From Bryobacterales bacterium (GTDB taxonomy: Bacteria; Acidobacteriota; Terriglobia; Bryobacterales; Bryobacteraceae), in contig PMOK01000208.1 in the NCBI GenBank assembly GCA_003162425.1, forward strand, positions 1 through 37,571: a stretch of 37,571 bases of DNA. The letters run 5' to 3'. Shown here piece by piece: positions 22,746 to 30,711 of the stretch (within the stretch, counting starts at the first letter, position 1; every line of letters starts with the position of its first letter). The position numbers and the translations under genes were made by a program. Below the pieces are notes generated by a model that saw nothing but the letters and a program-made list of their open reading frames with translations, was not told the DNA's origin and did no database searches.

Positions 22746-23549
22746 TTATTTCATTTGAAACTTCAGCACGGCCTTGCCCAAGTGGATCTCGTCGCCGGGG
22801 AGCAGCCGCGTTCCGCGCGTGTCCCGATGCACTTCCTGTCCCATGCCGTCGCGAACGATCCACAGGCCGCAATTGCTCTCGCGCTTGTCGCCGCGTTTGT
22901 ACCAGCGGTCGTTGAACAGGCGGTATTCGCCGGTCTTCTTCTCATGCAAAATATGGGCGTGCTCGCGCGATACGGTGCGGTTGATAGGATTGTCCTCGGC
23001 GAAAGCCAGGTCGTTGCGTCGCGATAGGCCCTCGGATTTGTAAACGTCCACCAGGCGGCCGATATTGATGCGCGTTTTTTGTAGTGGGACTTCCGGCTTA
23101 TTGGCGCTCCCAGCTACCACCACCAACCTTGCAACGCGCTTCACACGCGCGGGCTCCGGCGCCACCGGGATGTCCTCAGCCAGGGTCTCGATCAAGAGCC
23201 AGTTTTCCTGATCGCTATCGGATACTCGGATCTCAACGCGCAAGTCTTCGGGGTACCGGCAGGCTTCCTTCGTCATACCCTTGCGCACTTCTTCCTCGAA
23301 AAACTTTTGGAAGAAATCACGTTCGAACACCGCTGCGTCGTTGCCGCTGGCGCGAATGGAGACGCGGACCAGATTGTAAGGAAACAGCGCCTTGCCACCA
23401 GCGCGCTGAATCTTCTTCTTCACCTCATCCAGTACCGCGATGCGAATCTCGGCCACCTCGGGCGAATCGCCTATGGTTTCGGCCAAGAATCCAAACGGCG
23501 CTTCAAACACTGTGCGCCCGAACCGCTCAATGACTTCGGAAATCTTCAT
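22746..23549 (-). CDS. FHA-domain protein (second of the cell-wall cluster)
   Basis: 267 residues from the ATG at 23549, which shares its A with the stop of the SEDS-PBP gene (TGATG), so translation is coupled; a GTG at 23552 is also possible. The N-terminal ~140 residues (FGRTVFEAPFGFLAETIGDS ... VLDEVKKKIQRAGGKALFPY) resemble the helical/beta N-terminal domain of actinobacterial FhaA, though weakly. The C-terminal FHA domain begins RINIGRLVDV and has the pThr-binding segment INRTVSREHAHILHEK, then LLPGDEIHLGKAVLKF. It would bind phosphothreonine on partner proteins, most likely targets of the kinase in the same cluster, and link signalling to the fused cell-wall synthase. Confidence 0.88.
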   Translation of the reverse strand: MKISEVIERFGRTVFEAPFGFLAETIGDSPEVAEIRIAVLDEVKKKIQRAGGKALFPYNLVRVSIRASGNDAAVFERDFFQKFFEEEVRKGMTKEACRYPEDLRVEIRVSDSDQENWLLIETLAEDIPVAPEPARVKRVARLVVVAGSANKPEVPLQKTRINIGRLVDVYKSEGLSRRNDLAFAEDNPINRTVSREHAHILHEKKTGEYRLFNDRWYKRGDKRESNCGLWIVRDGMGQEVHRDTRGTRLLPGDEIHLGKAVLKFQMK

Positions 23550-26500
23550 CACTTGCCTCCGACTAGCCCTAACTCAGCGGCCGCATCCACAATGCTGCGC
23601 GCAATCGGCGCGGCGGTGGCACCACCATAGCCGCCATGCTCTACAACAACCGCGAAGGCGATGCTCTTTGAGCGATCGCCATCATAGGGCGCAAATCCCG
23701 CGAACCAGGAGTGCGGCATGCCTTCGTCCAGTTGCGCGGTGCCGGTTTTCCCGGCGACGCTTACGACCTCACCTTTCATTGCTCGTCGCGCCGTTCCTTC
23801 CAGAACCACAGAGCGCATCGCGCGCGCAAGGAAATCCGCCAGATCCGGCGCGAGAATCGAACGCGGAGAATTGGTTCGGGCGTTGCTGCTATCAATCACC
23901 CATCGGCCCTGTGGCATCTCGCCTGAGGCGGCAATGGTAGCTGCCACGCGGGCCATTTTGAACGGAGTCACCAGCACCGGCCCCTGTCCATAGGCGGCGA
24001 ACGGCATAGCAGCCTTCAAATCCGCGATGCTGCCGGCCGGGATTTCGAGCAGGTTCGCGGTTTCACTCAGCGCTTTGGGGCCTACCGAGAAAACTCCCAA
24101 CTGCGCGAAGTACGCGTTGCACGAAACAACGATGGCGCGCTCCATGGAGAGCGTTCCGTGAGCCGAATCGCCGACATCATCGCGAATCGGTTTACGCACG
24201 CCCGGGATAATAGCGCCCGCGCGGCCATCGGGCAGACGGCGGCAGGTGAATGTTTGATCGGCCAGCTTGGGATCAAGGCGTAGCGCGGCCATTGCGGTGA
24301 CCAGCTTGAACGTTGATCCGGGCGGATACTGCGCATAGCGGGCCCGATCCAAGAGCTCATCCGGTGTTGCCTCGCCCGCCCGAGGCTCCGGCTCACTCAC
24401 AAGCGCCAGAACATCGCCAGTCTTGGGGTCCATCACGACGGCTGCGCCTTTATCCTTGTGAGCTTTCGCAAGGTGCTCCTCGAGCAGCTTATCCACGCGC
24501 ATTTGAAGGCGAATATCGAGCGAGGTTTTCAGGTTGCGATCACGCGCCATCAGCCGCTGGATTTCAGAATTCCCCGGGTGATGGCGATAGCGAACCAACG
24601 GGACCAGTTCGCTGTAATCGGTGAACCCTTGCAGTTTCACATTCGAATCATGTTCGATCAATGATGCATTGGTGGCGTGGAAATTATCGCCCGTGCGCAA
24701 ATCGCCCAGAACGTGCGCGGTCGCTGCTCCGAAAGGATAGTGCCGGTTATCCAGGCGCGAGCAAGTGGTGTCGATGTTGATTCCGAGCTTGGCGTACTCC
24801 GCGCGGCGTTGCTCCAATTCATTCCAGTCACTGGTAGCAAGCAGAATCCCGTTGCGGTCGAAAATGTCGCCGCGATGGATTTCATGCGCCAGCGAATTCA
24901 ACCGCGGATTGTGCTGGGGCCGCTTCACTCCGTCGTCTTCGAAGACCTTGGTGTCGCGGGCCAGAAATTCGCGGTCGTGTAGAACCTGGAAATAGGCGGC
25001 CATGCCGAGCAACGTCAATGTGCAGACGGCCAGCGCTCTTTCGAGTGACCGAACAGGCCGGCGGAACGGTTCGTCGGCCACGCTGGCGCGCGAGTGATTA
25101 GAGATGGCCAGTAGGATTCCGAAGATCAGGAAATTGGCGAGCATCGCCGTGTTGCCCGAGCTCAGAAACGGCGACACCACGCCGGAAAGCGGAATGGCGC
25201 CCAGCACACCACCCGAGATCAGCAGCATCTCGAAGGCGATCAGCGCCCCGAGCCCCACTGCAAGGAACAGCCCATATTCGTTGGTCGCACGCAACCCGAT
25301 GCGTAGCGCGCGATGAACCAAAAAACCGAGCAACAGAAGAACCGCGGCCACGCCGGCGAATCCCCATTCTTCGCCGATCGCGGGCAGCACCAGATCGGTG
25401 TTGCCGGCGGGGATCATCGCTGGATCGCCCCAGCCCGGTCCGGATCCCCAAGCACCTCCGGTGGCGAAAGCCCACAGCGAGTGCGCCAATTGGTTGCCGC
25501 CGTGAACATCGTTGTCCCAGGGCGAGAGCCACATGTCGATGCGCTCGACAACTGTGGTTGGTTTTCCGAGCCTGTATCCAATGGTGACGCCGCCGATCAG
25601 CAGCGCGATGCCGAGCAGCGCCAATCCGGCGCGCCCACGCGCCACCCAGAACATCGCGAGAAATAGAAAACCAGTGACCAGCGCGGGACCCAGATCTTTC
25701 AGCAGGAAGAACAATCCTAGCGCGCACGCAACGGCGCACATCACCGGCAGGACATGCGAGAATCGCGGCAGATTGATCCAGCGCAGCGAGCGAGGCACCA
25801 GCCGTTTCTCGCGCAGGTCGCGCAGCCGCTCCCAATTTTGCGCGAAGTATCCGGCCAGAAAGAAAACCAACAGGATCTTGATGGCTTCCACAGGCTGGAA
25901 CGGTCCCAGATTCACTTTGGCATCGTTGCCTCCCGGCCCCGAGCCGAAACGAAGCAATCCGATGAATAACAGAAAGGCTCCAAATAGCGGCGTGTAGCAC
26001 CACTTAGAGAACCGCTGATAGTTCACGATCCGCAATGCCGGCAATAGGAGCACTACGCATCCTAGCGCGACACCCCACGCAAATTTGCTGAACTCAAGCG
26101 TGTCTCGCAACGGATCGCGGAGACTGACGGAGAGGACCAAACCGATTCCCGTGAGCAGGTGGAGAGCGGGCAGGACGCTGAAATCGCCTCGAAAAGCGCT
26201 CCATCGCCAGACCAGAAACACCACGTAGAATCCGGTCAGGTAGACTGCGATCCAAATCAGAAACTGGGTTTGAAACTCGCGTGGCGTGCGAACCGTCAGG
26301 GCCGGCTTCAGCTTCGCCAGTGGCAGCAGCGGGATGCGCAATTCGGTCCGGCGCGGTTTCCCTTGTTGCCGCCTAAGCTGCTCCTGCAATTGTTTTCCCA
26401 GGACGCTCCACTCCGGTTGGCTCTCGATCTCCGTTTTGCTGACTCGTAGGCGGGACAGCGCGCCAACGTTACGGATTGGCCGGTGAGCCGTAAGAAACTC

Positions 26501-26797
26501 GAAGGTTTTGTTGGCGGCTGCTTGGCGTTCGGTCTCGCTCGGAAAAATCTGAAGAAAAGGCAGTAACTGTTCGGGCTTCGAGACGCTGTTTAGATCCAGC
26601 AATTCGCCGCGATCGAGGCGGGAGCCAAGATCCGGGAAGTTATGGGTTTTGGCCGAGTACACCAGGGCCAGGCCGATGGACACCAGCAAAGATGCGCCGG
26701 CCAGCCACGCAAATTCGCGCAATCCGATTCGCCGCGGCTCGCCGGAATCGCGCCCCACAGCGAGAACCTTTGCCTCCCAGCTTTTGGTTACTGCCAC
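23549..26797 (-). CDS. Natural SEDS-PBP fusion: RodA/FtsW glycosyltransferase joined to class B transpeptidase
   Basis: 1082 residues, about the sum of a RodA (~400) and a PBP2/FtsI (~500) plus an N-terminal extra of ~175. Residues 32-48 form a first membrane helix, followed by a charged region that may be a degenerate helix-hairpin-helix. Residues ~176-570 are the SEDS part, with NLGPFQPVEAIKILLVFFLA and NTDLVLPAIGEEWGF, where Asp468 matches the catalytic Asp of RodA. A linker helix (~586-606) leads to the PBP: EIHRGDIFDRNGILLA (~639), then the transpeptidase motifs PPGSTFK (Ser828, Lys831), SCN (892-894) and KTGT (1017-1020). Both catalytic centres look intact. It would polymerise and cross-link peptidoglycan as one enzyme. 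The start is GTG at 26797, overlapping the kinase gene by 10 bp. Confidence 0.93.
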   Translation of the reverse strand: MAVTKSWEAKVLAVGRDSGEPRRIGLREFAWLAGASLLVSIGLALVYSAKTHNFPDLGSRLDRGELLDLNSVSKPEQLLPFLQIFPSETERQAAANKTFEFLTAHRPIRNVGALSRLRVSKTEIESQPEWSVLGKQLQEQLRRQQGKPRRTELRIPLLPLAKLKPALTVRTPREFQTQFLIWIAVYLTGFYVVFLVWRWSAFRGDFSVLPALHLLTGIGLVLSVSLRDPLRDTLEFSKFAWGVALGCVVLLLPALRIVNYQRFSKWCYTPLFGAFLLFIGLLRFGSGPGGNDAKVNLGPFQPVEAIKILLVFFLAGYFAQNWERLRDLREKRLVPRSLRWINLPRFSHVLPVMCAVACALGLFFLLKDLGPALVTGFLFLAMFWVARGRAGLALLGIALLIGGVTIGYRLGKPTTVVERIDMWLSPWDNDVHGGNQLAHSLWAFATGGAWGSGPGWGDPAMIPAGNTDLVLPAIGEEWGFAGVAAVLLLLGFLVHRALRIGLRATNEYGLFLAVGLGALIAFEMLLISGGVLGAIPLSGVVSPFLSSGNTAMLANFLIFGILLAISNHSRASVADEPFRRPVRSLERALAVCTLTLLGMAAYFQVLHDREFLARDTKVFEDDGVKRPQHNPRLNSLAHEIHRGDIFDRNGILLATSDWNELEQRRAEYAKLGINIDTTCSRLDNRHYPFGAATAHVLGDLRTGDNFHATNASLIEHDSNVKLQGFTDYSELVPLVRYRHHPGNSEIQRLMARDRNLKTSLDIRLQMRVDKLLEEHLAKAHKDKGAAVVMDPKTGDVLALVSEPEPRAGEATPDELLDRARYAQYPPGSTFKLVTAMAALRLDPKLADQTFTCRRLPDGRAGAIIPGVRKPIRDDVGDSAHGTLSMERAIVVSCNAYFAQLGVFSVGPKALSETANLLEIPAGSIADLKAAMPFAAYGQGPVLVTPFKMARVAATIAASGEMPQGRWVIDSSNARTNSPRSILAPDLADFLARAMRSVVLEGTARRAMKGEVVSVAGKTGTAQLDEGMPHSWFAGFAPYDGDRSKSIAFAVVVEHGGYGGATAAPIARSIVDAAAELGLVGGK

Positions 26798-28740
26798 CGG
26801 TTGTATCTCCGTGCGGTGGTCCGGCGCTGCCGTTTGGCTAGCGTCACCGGCTTTTTCAGAATGTCATCCAGTTCCTGCCGAGTTTGATCGTCATCATCCA
26901 CCTCACGCAGGGCAACACTGACATTTGAGTAACCCTGGATAGGCTCGTAAAGCTGGCGCGCCCGATCGTAATCGCGTTGCGCGAGCCGCAGATAACGCTC
27001 TTCGGTTGCCCGTGATTTCCCCCGAAACACGCGTGCGGCGACCAGCTCCGATTTCGCCCGGAACCTATACCCATCAGCTTCCTGCTCCATTTCTCGCGGT
27101 CCCAGTTGGAACCCCAGGCGTTGGGCTTCGTGCAGCTCGGCGATGGCTTTCCCGACGTTCCGCACCGAGTAGATGTAAATTCGCGCCAAGCCCAGATGTG
27201 GGTCCGGGGCGCGGGGAATGAGAGAAACGGATTCCTGGAACTTCGCCTGCGCAGCTTCCACCGATGCTTGACGCTGTTCCCTCTGACCCGCATTGGCCCG
27301 CACCAGACTCAAATATCCTTCTACCAGCGCCAGCTTGCCTTGCGCGCCGTGATCGGCGGGATCCATATCGAGCGAGTGCTGAAGACACACCGCGGCTTTT
27401 TGCCAATCGAAATCTTCGATAGCCGGATCGGAATTGTTGCGATAGCGTTCAATCACGTCGTCGGCCGCATGCAGCAGGCTGGAACGAAGCGGGACCGCAA
27501 GCCGCTTGGCCGGAGAGAACTCGCCCAGGAATGCGTTGCGATGTTCGAGTTCGCGAAACAGACTCCAATTGGCGTTGATGCCCGCCACGCTGAGGCGAGA
27601 AAAGTCCGTATTGGTGCGCAGGGGCGTGCTCTCGCGCCAAAATCGATACATGTACCCCGCGGGAACGCAGACCACCAAGCCGGCCAGTAGACCCCAACAC
27701 AGCGCCACCAAAATACTCAGCACGGAAGCCACTCGCTTGGTTCGTTGAGGCGGCTTCAACTTCATGACGCTTTGCCGCACCGTGTCCGCCATGCTCGCGA
27801 CGCTGCGGGGAAGGGCGTGCAGGATGCGCATGCGTTGCTTTTCCATGGTCGGATTGGTGTTCCAGGAAGTGCGCCGCTCGGTTTCCGCCACCGTGGCGCG
27901 ACTTTGCCAGAACAGACGCAGATCGGTTTCAAATGCAGCCGCGGAAACGTAGCGCTGATGCAGATCTCCGGCGAGCGCCTTGTTGAGAATTGCCTGCATC
28001 CCGCGGGGGCACTCAACCGGCAGCGCACGCGGAGGACGCCGCGATTGGATCAACGCTTCCAGCTTGCGCGTATCCTGCGCCTGGTAGGGCGGCGACCCGG
28101 CCAGCATCTCGTACAGCGTGACGCCCACCGCCCACAGATCCGCGTGACGATCCACCTGGCCGCGGCTCAATCTTTCCGGCGAACAGTAGCCGGGACTGCC
28201 CAAATTCAAATGCGTGCGGCTATGCGTGAACGTCAGGACCTTGGCGATTCCGAAATCCAGCAGGCGTACTTCGTCGTCGGCGCCAATCTGAATATTCGAG
28301 GGCTTAATATCGCCATGCACCACGGACCTTCGCTCGCCGTCGATCTCGGCCTGGAACGAATGCAAACGGTCGAGCTGGCTGAGTATCTCGATCGCGAATT
28401 TCGTGGCGCGCGCCAGATCGATACGCTTTTCCTCTTTCAGAATTTCCGCGATGGTTCGCCCTTCGATGTACTGCATGGCGATGAAGAAATATCCATCCAG
28501 TTCGCCATATTCGTAGAGCTCGATGACACGCGAATCGGCCTGGTGCAATTGCTTCTGGATGGCGGCGCCACGACGCTCCGCCTCCAGGATCAATTGCGTC
28601 AGCGGATCGGAAGATTCCTCAACAATTTTTAATACTGCGTGACGTTTGGCGCTGTTATCGAAAGCCAAATACACGTCGGTCATGCCGCGCGCAAGCTTGC
28701 GGATGATCTGATAATTTCCGAATTGCTTCGAACTGAGCAC
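26788..28740 (-). CDS. Transmembrane Ser/Thr protein kinase with outer helical (TPR-like) domain
   Basis: 650 residues, GTG start at 28740. The kinase domain spans ~8-280: VLKIVEE (Lys38), HGDIKPSN (Asp144, Asn149), DFG (162-164), GSPGYCSPE, and DLWAVGVTLYEMLAG. The glycine-rich loop is degenerate (KLARGMTDVYLAFD in place of LGxGGMGxVY). A membrane helix lies at ~338-360 (SVLSILVALCWGLLAGLVV). The C-terminal ~290 residues are helical and Ala/Leu/Arg-rich, with TPR-like periodicity (KAAVCLQHSLDMDPADHGAQ, LGLARIYIYSVRNVGKAIAE, LRLAQRDYDRARQLYEPIQG), probably outside the membrane. PASTA repeats are absent. It should phosphorylate partners bound by the FHA proteins and be opposed by the neighbouring PP2C. 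Activity is likely but the weak glycine loop leaves doubt. Confidence 0.88.
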   Translation of the reverse strand: MLSSKQFGNYQIIRKLARGMTDVYLAFDNSAKRHAVLKIVEESSDPLTQLILEAERRGAAIQKQLHQADSRVIELYEYGELDGYFFIAMQYIEGRTIAEILKEEKRIDLARATKFAIEILSQLDRLHSFQAEIDGERRSVVHGDIKPSNIQIGADDEVRLLDFGIAKVLTFTHSRTHLNLGSPGYCSPERLSRGQVDRHADLWAVGVTLYEMLAGSPPYQAQDTRKLEALIQSRRPPRALPVECPRGMQAILNKALAGDLHQRYVSAAAFETDLRLFWQSRATVAETERRTSWNTNPTMEKQRMRILHALPRSVASMADTVRQSVMKLKPPQRTKRVASVLSILVALCWGLLAGLVVCVPAGYMYRFWRESTPLRTNTDFSRLSVAGINANWSLFRELEHRNAFLGEFSPAKRLAVPLRSSLLHAADDVIERYRNNSDPAIEDFDWQKAAVCLQHSLDMDPADHGAQGKLALVEGYLSLVRANAGQREQRQASVEAAQAKFQESVSLIPRAPDPHLGLARIYIYSVRNVGKAIAELHEAQRLGFQLGPREMEQEADGYRFRAKSELVAARVFRGKSRATEERYLRLAQRDYDRARQLYEPIQGYSNVSVALREVDDDDQTRQELDDILKKPVTLAKRQRRTTARRYNRWQ

Positions 28741-28786
28741 AAATTGCCTAAGTGAGGTTGACGCAGACGCGGGCGGGCGGTTTCGC

Positions 28787-29722
28787 TTACCGCCATGCTA
28801 GCGCCAGAGCCACCCCTATTGCAAACCCGTAGATTAAGAAAGCTACGCGGCTGGTGAGAACCCGGCGTACTCGGGAGGGGCCCTGGTTCGTTACTTCCGC
28901 TGGGGCGCTTTCACGCGCTCGGGTGATGGAATGGCGCACGCGAGCTTCCGCCATTTGAGGGGAATCGTGGCCCAGAAACTCGCTGCCCGCCACGAATACA
29001 GCTGTAATATTGTCTTTGCCGCCCGCGCGGTTGGCGGCGTCCACCAGATCGCGGGTCACCTGCGCCGCATCGCCGTCGTAACGGTCGATGATTTCGCTCA
29101 TTTCGGTAGAAGTGATCAGGTCGCTCAGCCCATCGCTGCACAGAAGCATGGCGGCATCGGGCTTAAATAAAAACTCCTTCATTTCGACGAATTCTTCATC
29201 TTCGGGCTCGTGGCGCCTGGTTCCGACGTCGCGGAACACCTCGTGCCGCCGAGGATGCAGCATGGCTTCGGCCTCGGTCAGCTCGCCACGATCCTCACGC
29301 TCGCCCACCGGCGAATGATCCGAGGTGAGCTTTCGCATGGCGCCGTTCCAGATGAGATAGAGCCGGGAATCGCCCACATGGCCGACGATGACGCGGTCGT
29401 CATTCATGACAGCTAGCGTGAGGACGCAGGCCATACCGCGCCAGTCTTCGTTCTCCTGAGCGAGATCGTAGATGCGATTGTTGGCGGCCGCGATCGCGGC
29501 TCGAATGCGTTGTCTAGTGTCGCCGCTTGAGGCTTCAAGTTCGGTTCGAATTATTTCGAGCGCTGATTCTGCGGCTTTTTCGCCGGCCGCGTGGCCACCT
29601 AGTCCATCGATTACCAGGAAGACACCGAGGGTGTCGTCGACATAGCTGCGGTCCTGATTTTCGGCGCGCAGGCGGCCGGGATCGGTGAGTGCGGCGGATC
29701 GCCATTTGTTCGTGACGCCCAT
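28787..29722 (-). CDS. PP2C-type Ser/Thr phosphatase with C-terminal membrane anchor
   Basis: 311 residues with all PP2C metal-site segments: RAENQDRSYVD, FLVIDGLGGHAAGEKAAES, VIVGHVGDSRLYLIWNG, MLLCSDGLSDLI and GGKDNITAVFV. A linker of ~50 residues leads to a single C-terminal helix (FLIYGFAIGVALALAW), like actinobacterial PstP, so the catalytic domain faces the cytosol. It would remove phosphate from the kinase in the same cluster and from its substrates. The gene follows the first FHA gene across a complete copy of element A and precedes the kinase by 46 bp. Confidence 0.93.
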   Translation of the reverse strand: MGVTNKWRSAALTDPGRLRAENQDRSYVDDTLGVFLVIDGLGGHAAGEKAAESALEIIRTELEASSGDTRQRIRAAIAAANNRIYDLAQENEDWRGMACVLTLAVMNDDRVIVGHVGDSRLYLIWNGAMRKLTSDHSPVGEREDRGELTEAEAMLHPRRHEVFRDVGTRRHEPEDEEFVEMKEFLFKPDAAMLLCSDGLSDLITSTEMSEIIDRYDGDAAQVTRDLVDAANRAGGKDNITAVFVAGSEFLGHDSPQMAEARVRHSITRARESAPAEVTNQGPSRVRRVLTSRVAFLIYGFAIGVALALAWR

Positions 29723-29741
29723 TTTTACCGCTCGTTTGTCT

Positions 29742-29859
29742 CAGTGGGGCGGACCCCCTGGTCCGCGCGGGTCCCCCTGGACCCGCACTTCGGGCACTCG
29801 GCAAGGTCCCAGGAGGCCGACGAGGGCGTCGGCCGCGGACCAGGGGGTCCGCCCCACTG
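29742..29859. repeat. Palindromic element A, complete copy inside the signalling operon (118 bp)
   Basis: Outer arms at 29742-29766 and 29835-29859 are 25-bp perfect reverse complements, enclosing gcgggtcc-ccct-ggacccgc and ggccgacg-aggg-cgtcggcc, as in the copy at 19059. It lies between the first FHA gene (stop at 29865) and the phosphatase start (29722), within what looks like one transcript. Confidence 0.9.
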
Positions 29860-29864
29860 TGTCC

Positions 29865-30659
29865 TCATGACTTGGCCTCGAAATGGAGCGTTAGTATCTC
29901 GGCGACCCCGATTTCTGCTTGTCCCGGCAGCTTTTCCTCCTGGCCGCGGGTCAAGCGTTTTCCGTTCAGCCAGGTGCCGTTCATGCTGTTGTCTACGATC
30001 AGAAAGCCACCACGCGCCGTATCGCGCCGGACGCGCAAATGTTCGCGGGAAACTTCGTCGTTGGTATACAGAGCCAGGTTTACCAGCACGTCGTCGCCGC
30101 CGCGCCCGATGCTGATCTCGTCTTGCATCATGTGATAAACCTGCGGGCCTGAGTCGTCTTCATACCGGATTTCGGCCAAAACACGCTCGCTCGATTGGCG
30201 CGTCTGAGTGCTTGATCCCACGGCAGGCTCGCGATCGAGCAGCGTGGTCTTGGTTCCGTGATAGCCCGGTTGCGGAACCTCGTTCAGCTCGGAGTGGATC
30301 TCGACGTCGCCCAACGGCACCACACCTTCCGAATCCGGAAAGAATTCGAAGGTCCAGTCCTTGCAAGCGATCTTATAAGGCTTGCGCTCCTTGCCGGGAC
30401 GGATGACGCTCAGGCCGAGCGGTTTCGCATTCAACTGCTCTAGACGCGTCGCGAGAGCCCGCTTGGCGTCTTCTTTGATCAGGTCAAAGACTCCCGTGAG
30501 GCGGGTATAATCATCCGGGTGCAGATACAGGCTGAAGATGCACGGCAGCAAGGTGCTGTACGCCATCTCGAACTGCCCCAATTCCATGTTCCGGATGAGT
30601 TGGTCGATGACTGTCCGGCCGGTGATCCTGCCTTCGGTTGGACCTTTCACCTTCGGCAT
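29865..30659 (-). CDS. FHA-domain protein (first of the cell-wall cluster)
   Basis: 264 residues from the ATG at 30659, chosen because a clear ggagg lies 8 bases upstream; a GTG at 30674 is weaker. The N-terminal ~140 residues have LFSLYLHPDDYTRL-like helices and the strand FEFFPDSEGVVPLGDVEIHS, a layout seen in FhaA-type N-terminal domains. The C-terminal FHA domain includes EISIGRGGDDVLVNLALYTN, DEVSREHLRVRR and VDNSMNGTWLNGKRL, the residues that contact phosphothreonine. It probably recruits proteins phosphorylated by the kinase two genes downstream. The ADOP permease gene ends 52 bp upstream, so it may be the first true gene of the transcript. Confidence 0.88.
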   Translation of the reverse strand: MPKVKGPTEGRITGRTVIDQLIRNMELGQFEMAYSTLLPCIFSLYLHPDDYTRLTGVFDLIKEDAKRALATRLEQLNAKPLGLSVIRPGKERKPYKIACKDWTFEFFPDSEGVVPLGDVEIHSELNEVPQPGYHGTKTTLLDREPAVGSSTQTRQSSERVLAEIRYEDDSGPQVYHMMQDEISIGRGGDDVLVNLALYTNDEVSREHLRVRRDTARGGFLIVDNSMNGTWLNGKRLTRGQEEKLPGQAEIGVAEILTLHFEAKS

Positions 30660-30711
30660 GCCGCGAACCTCCACTTGGATTTCGACGCGGGCTGAGTACC
30701 CGCGGGTTTCG

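Noticed and set aside
25098..26003. 301-codon minus-strand frame inside the SEDS-PBP gene
   Set aside because: It is in another frame of the same strand within the coding sequence of the fusion; Arg/Ala-rich shadow without motifs.
27745..28632. 295-codon plus-strand frame
   Set aside because: It lies entirely antisense to the kinase gene and arises from high GC at third positions; no family pattern is visible.
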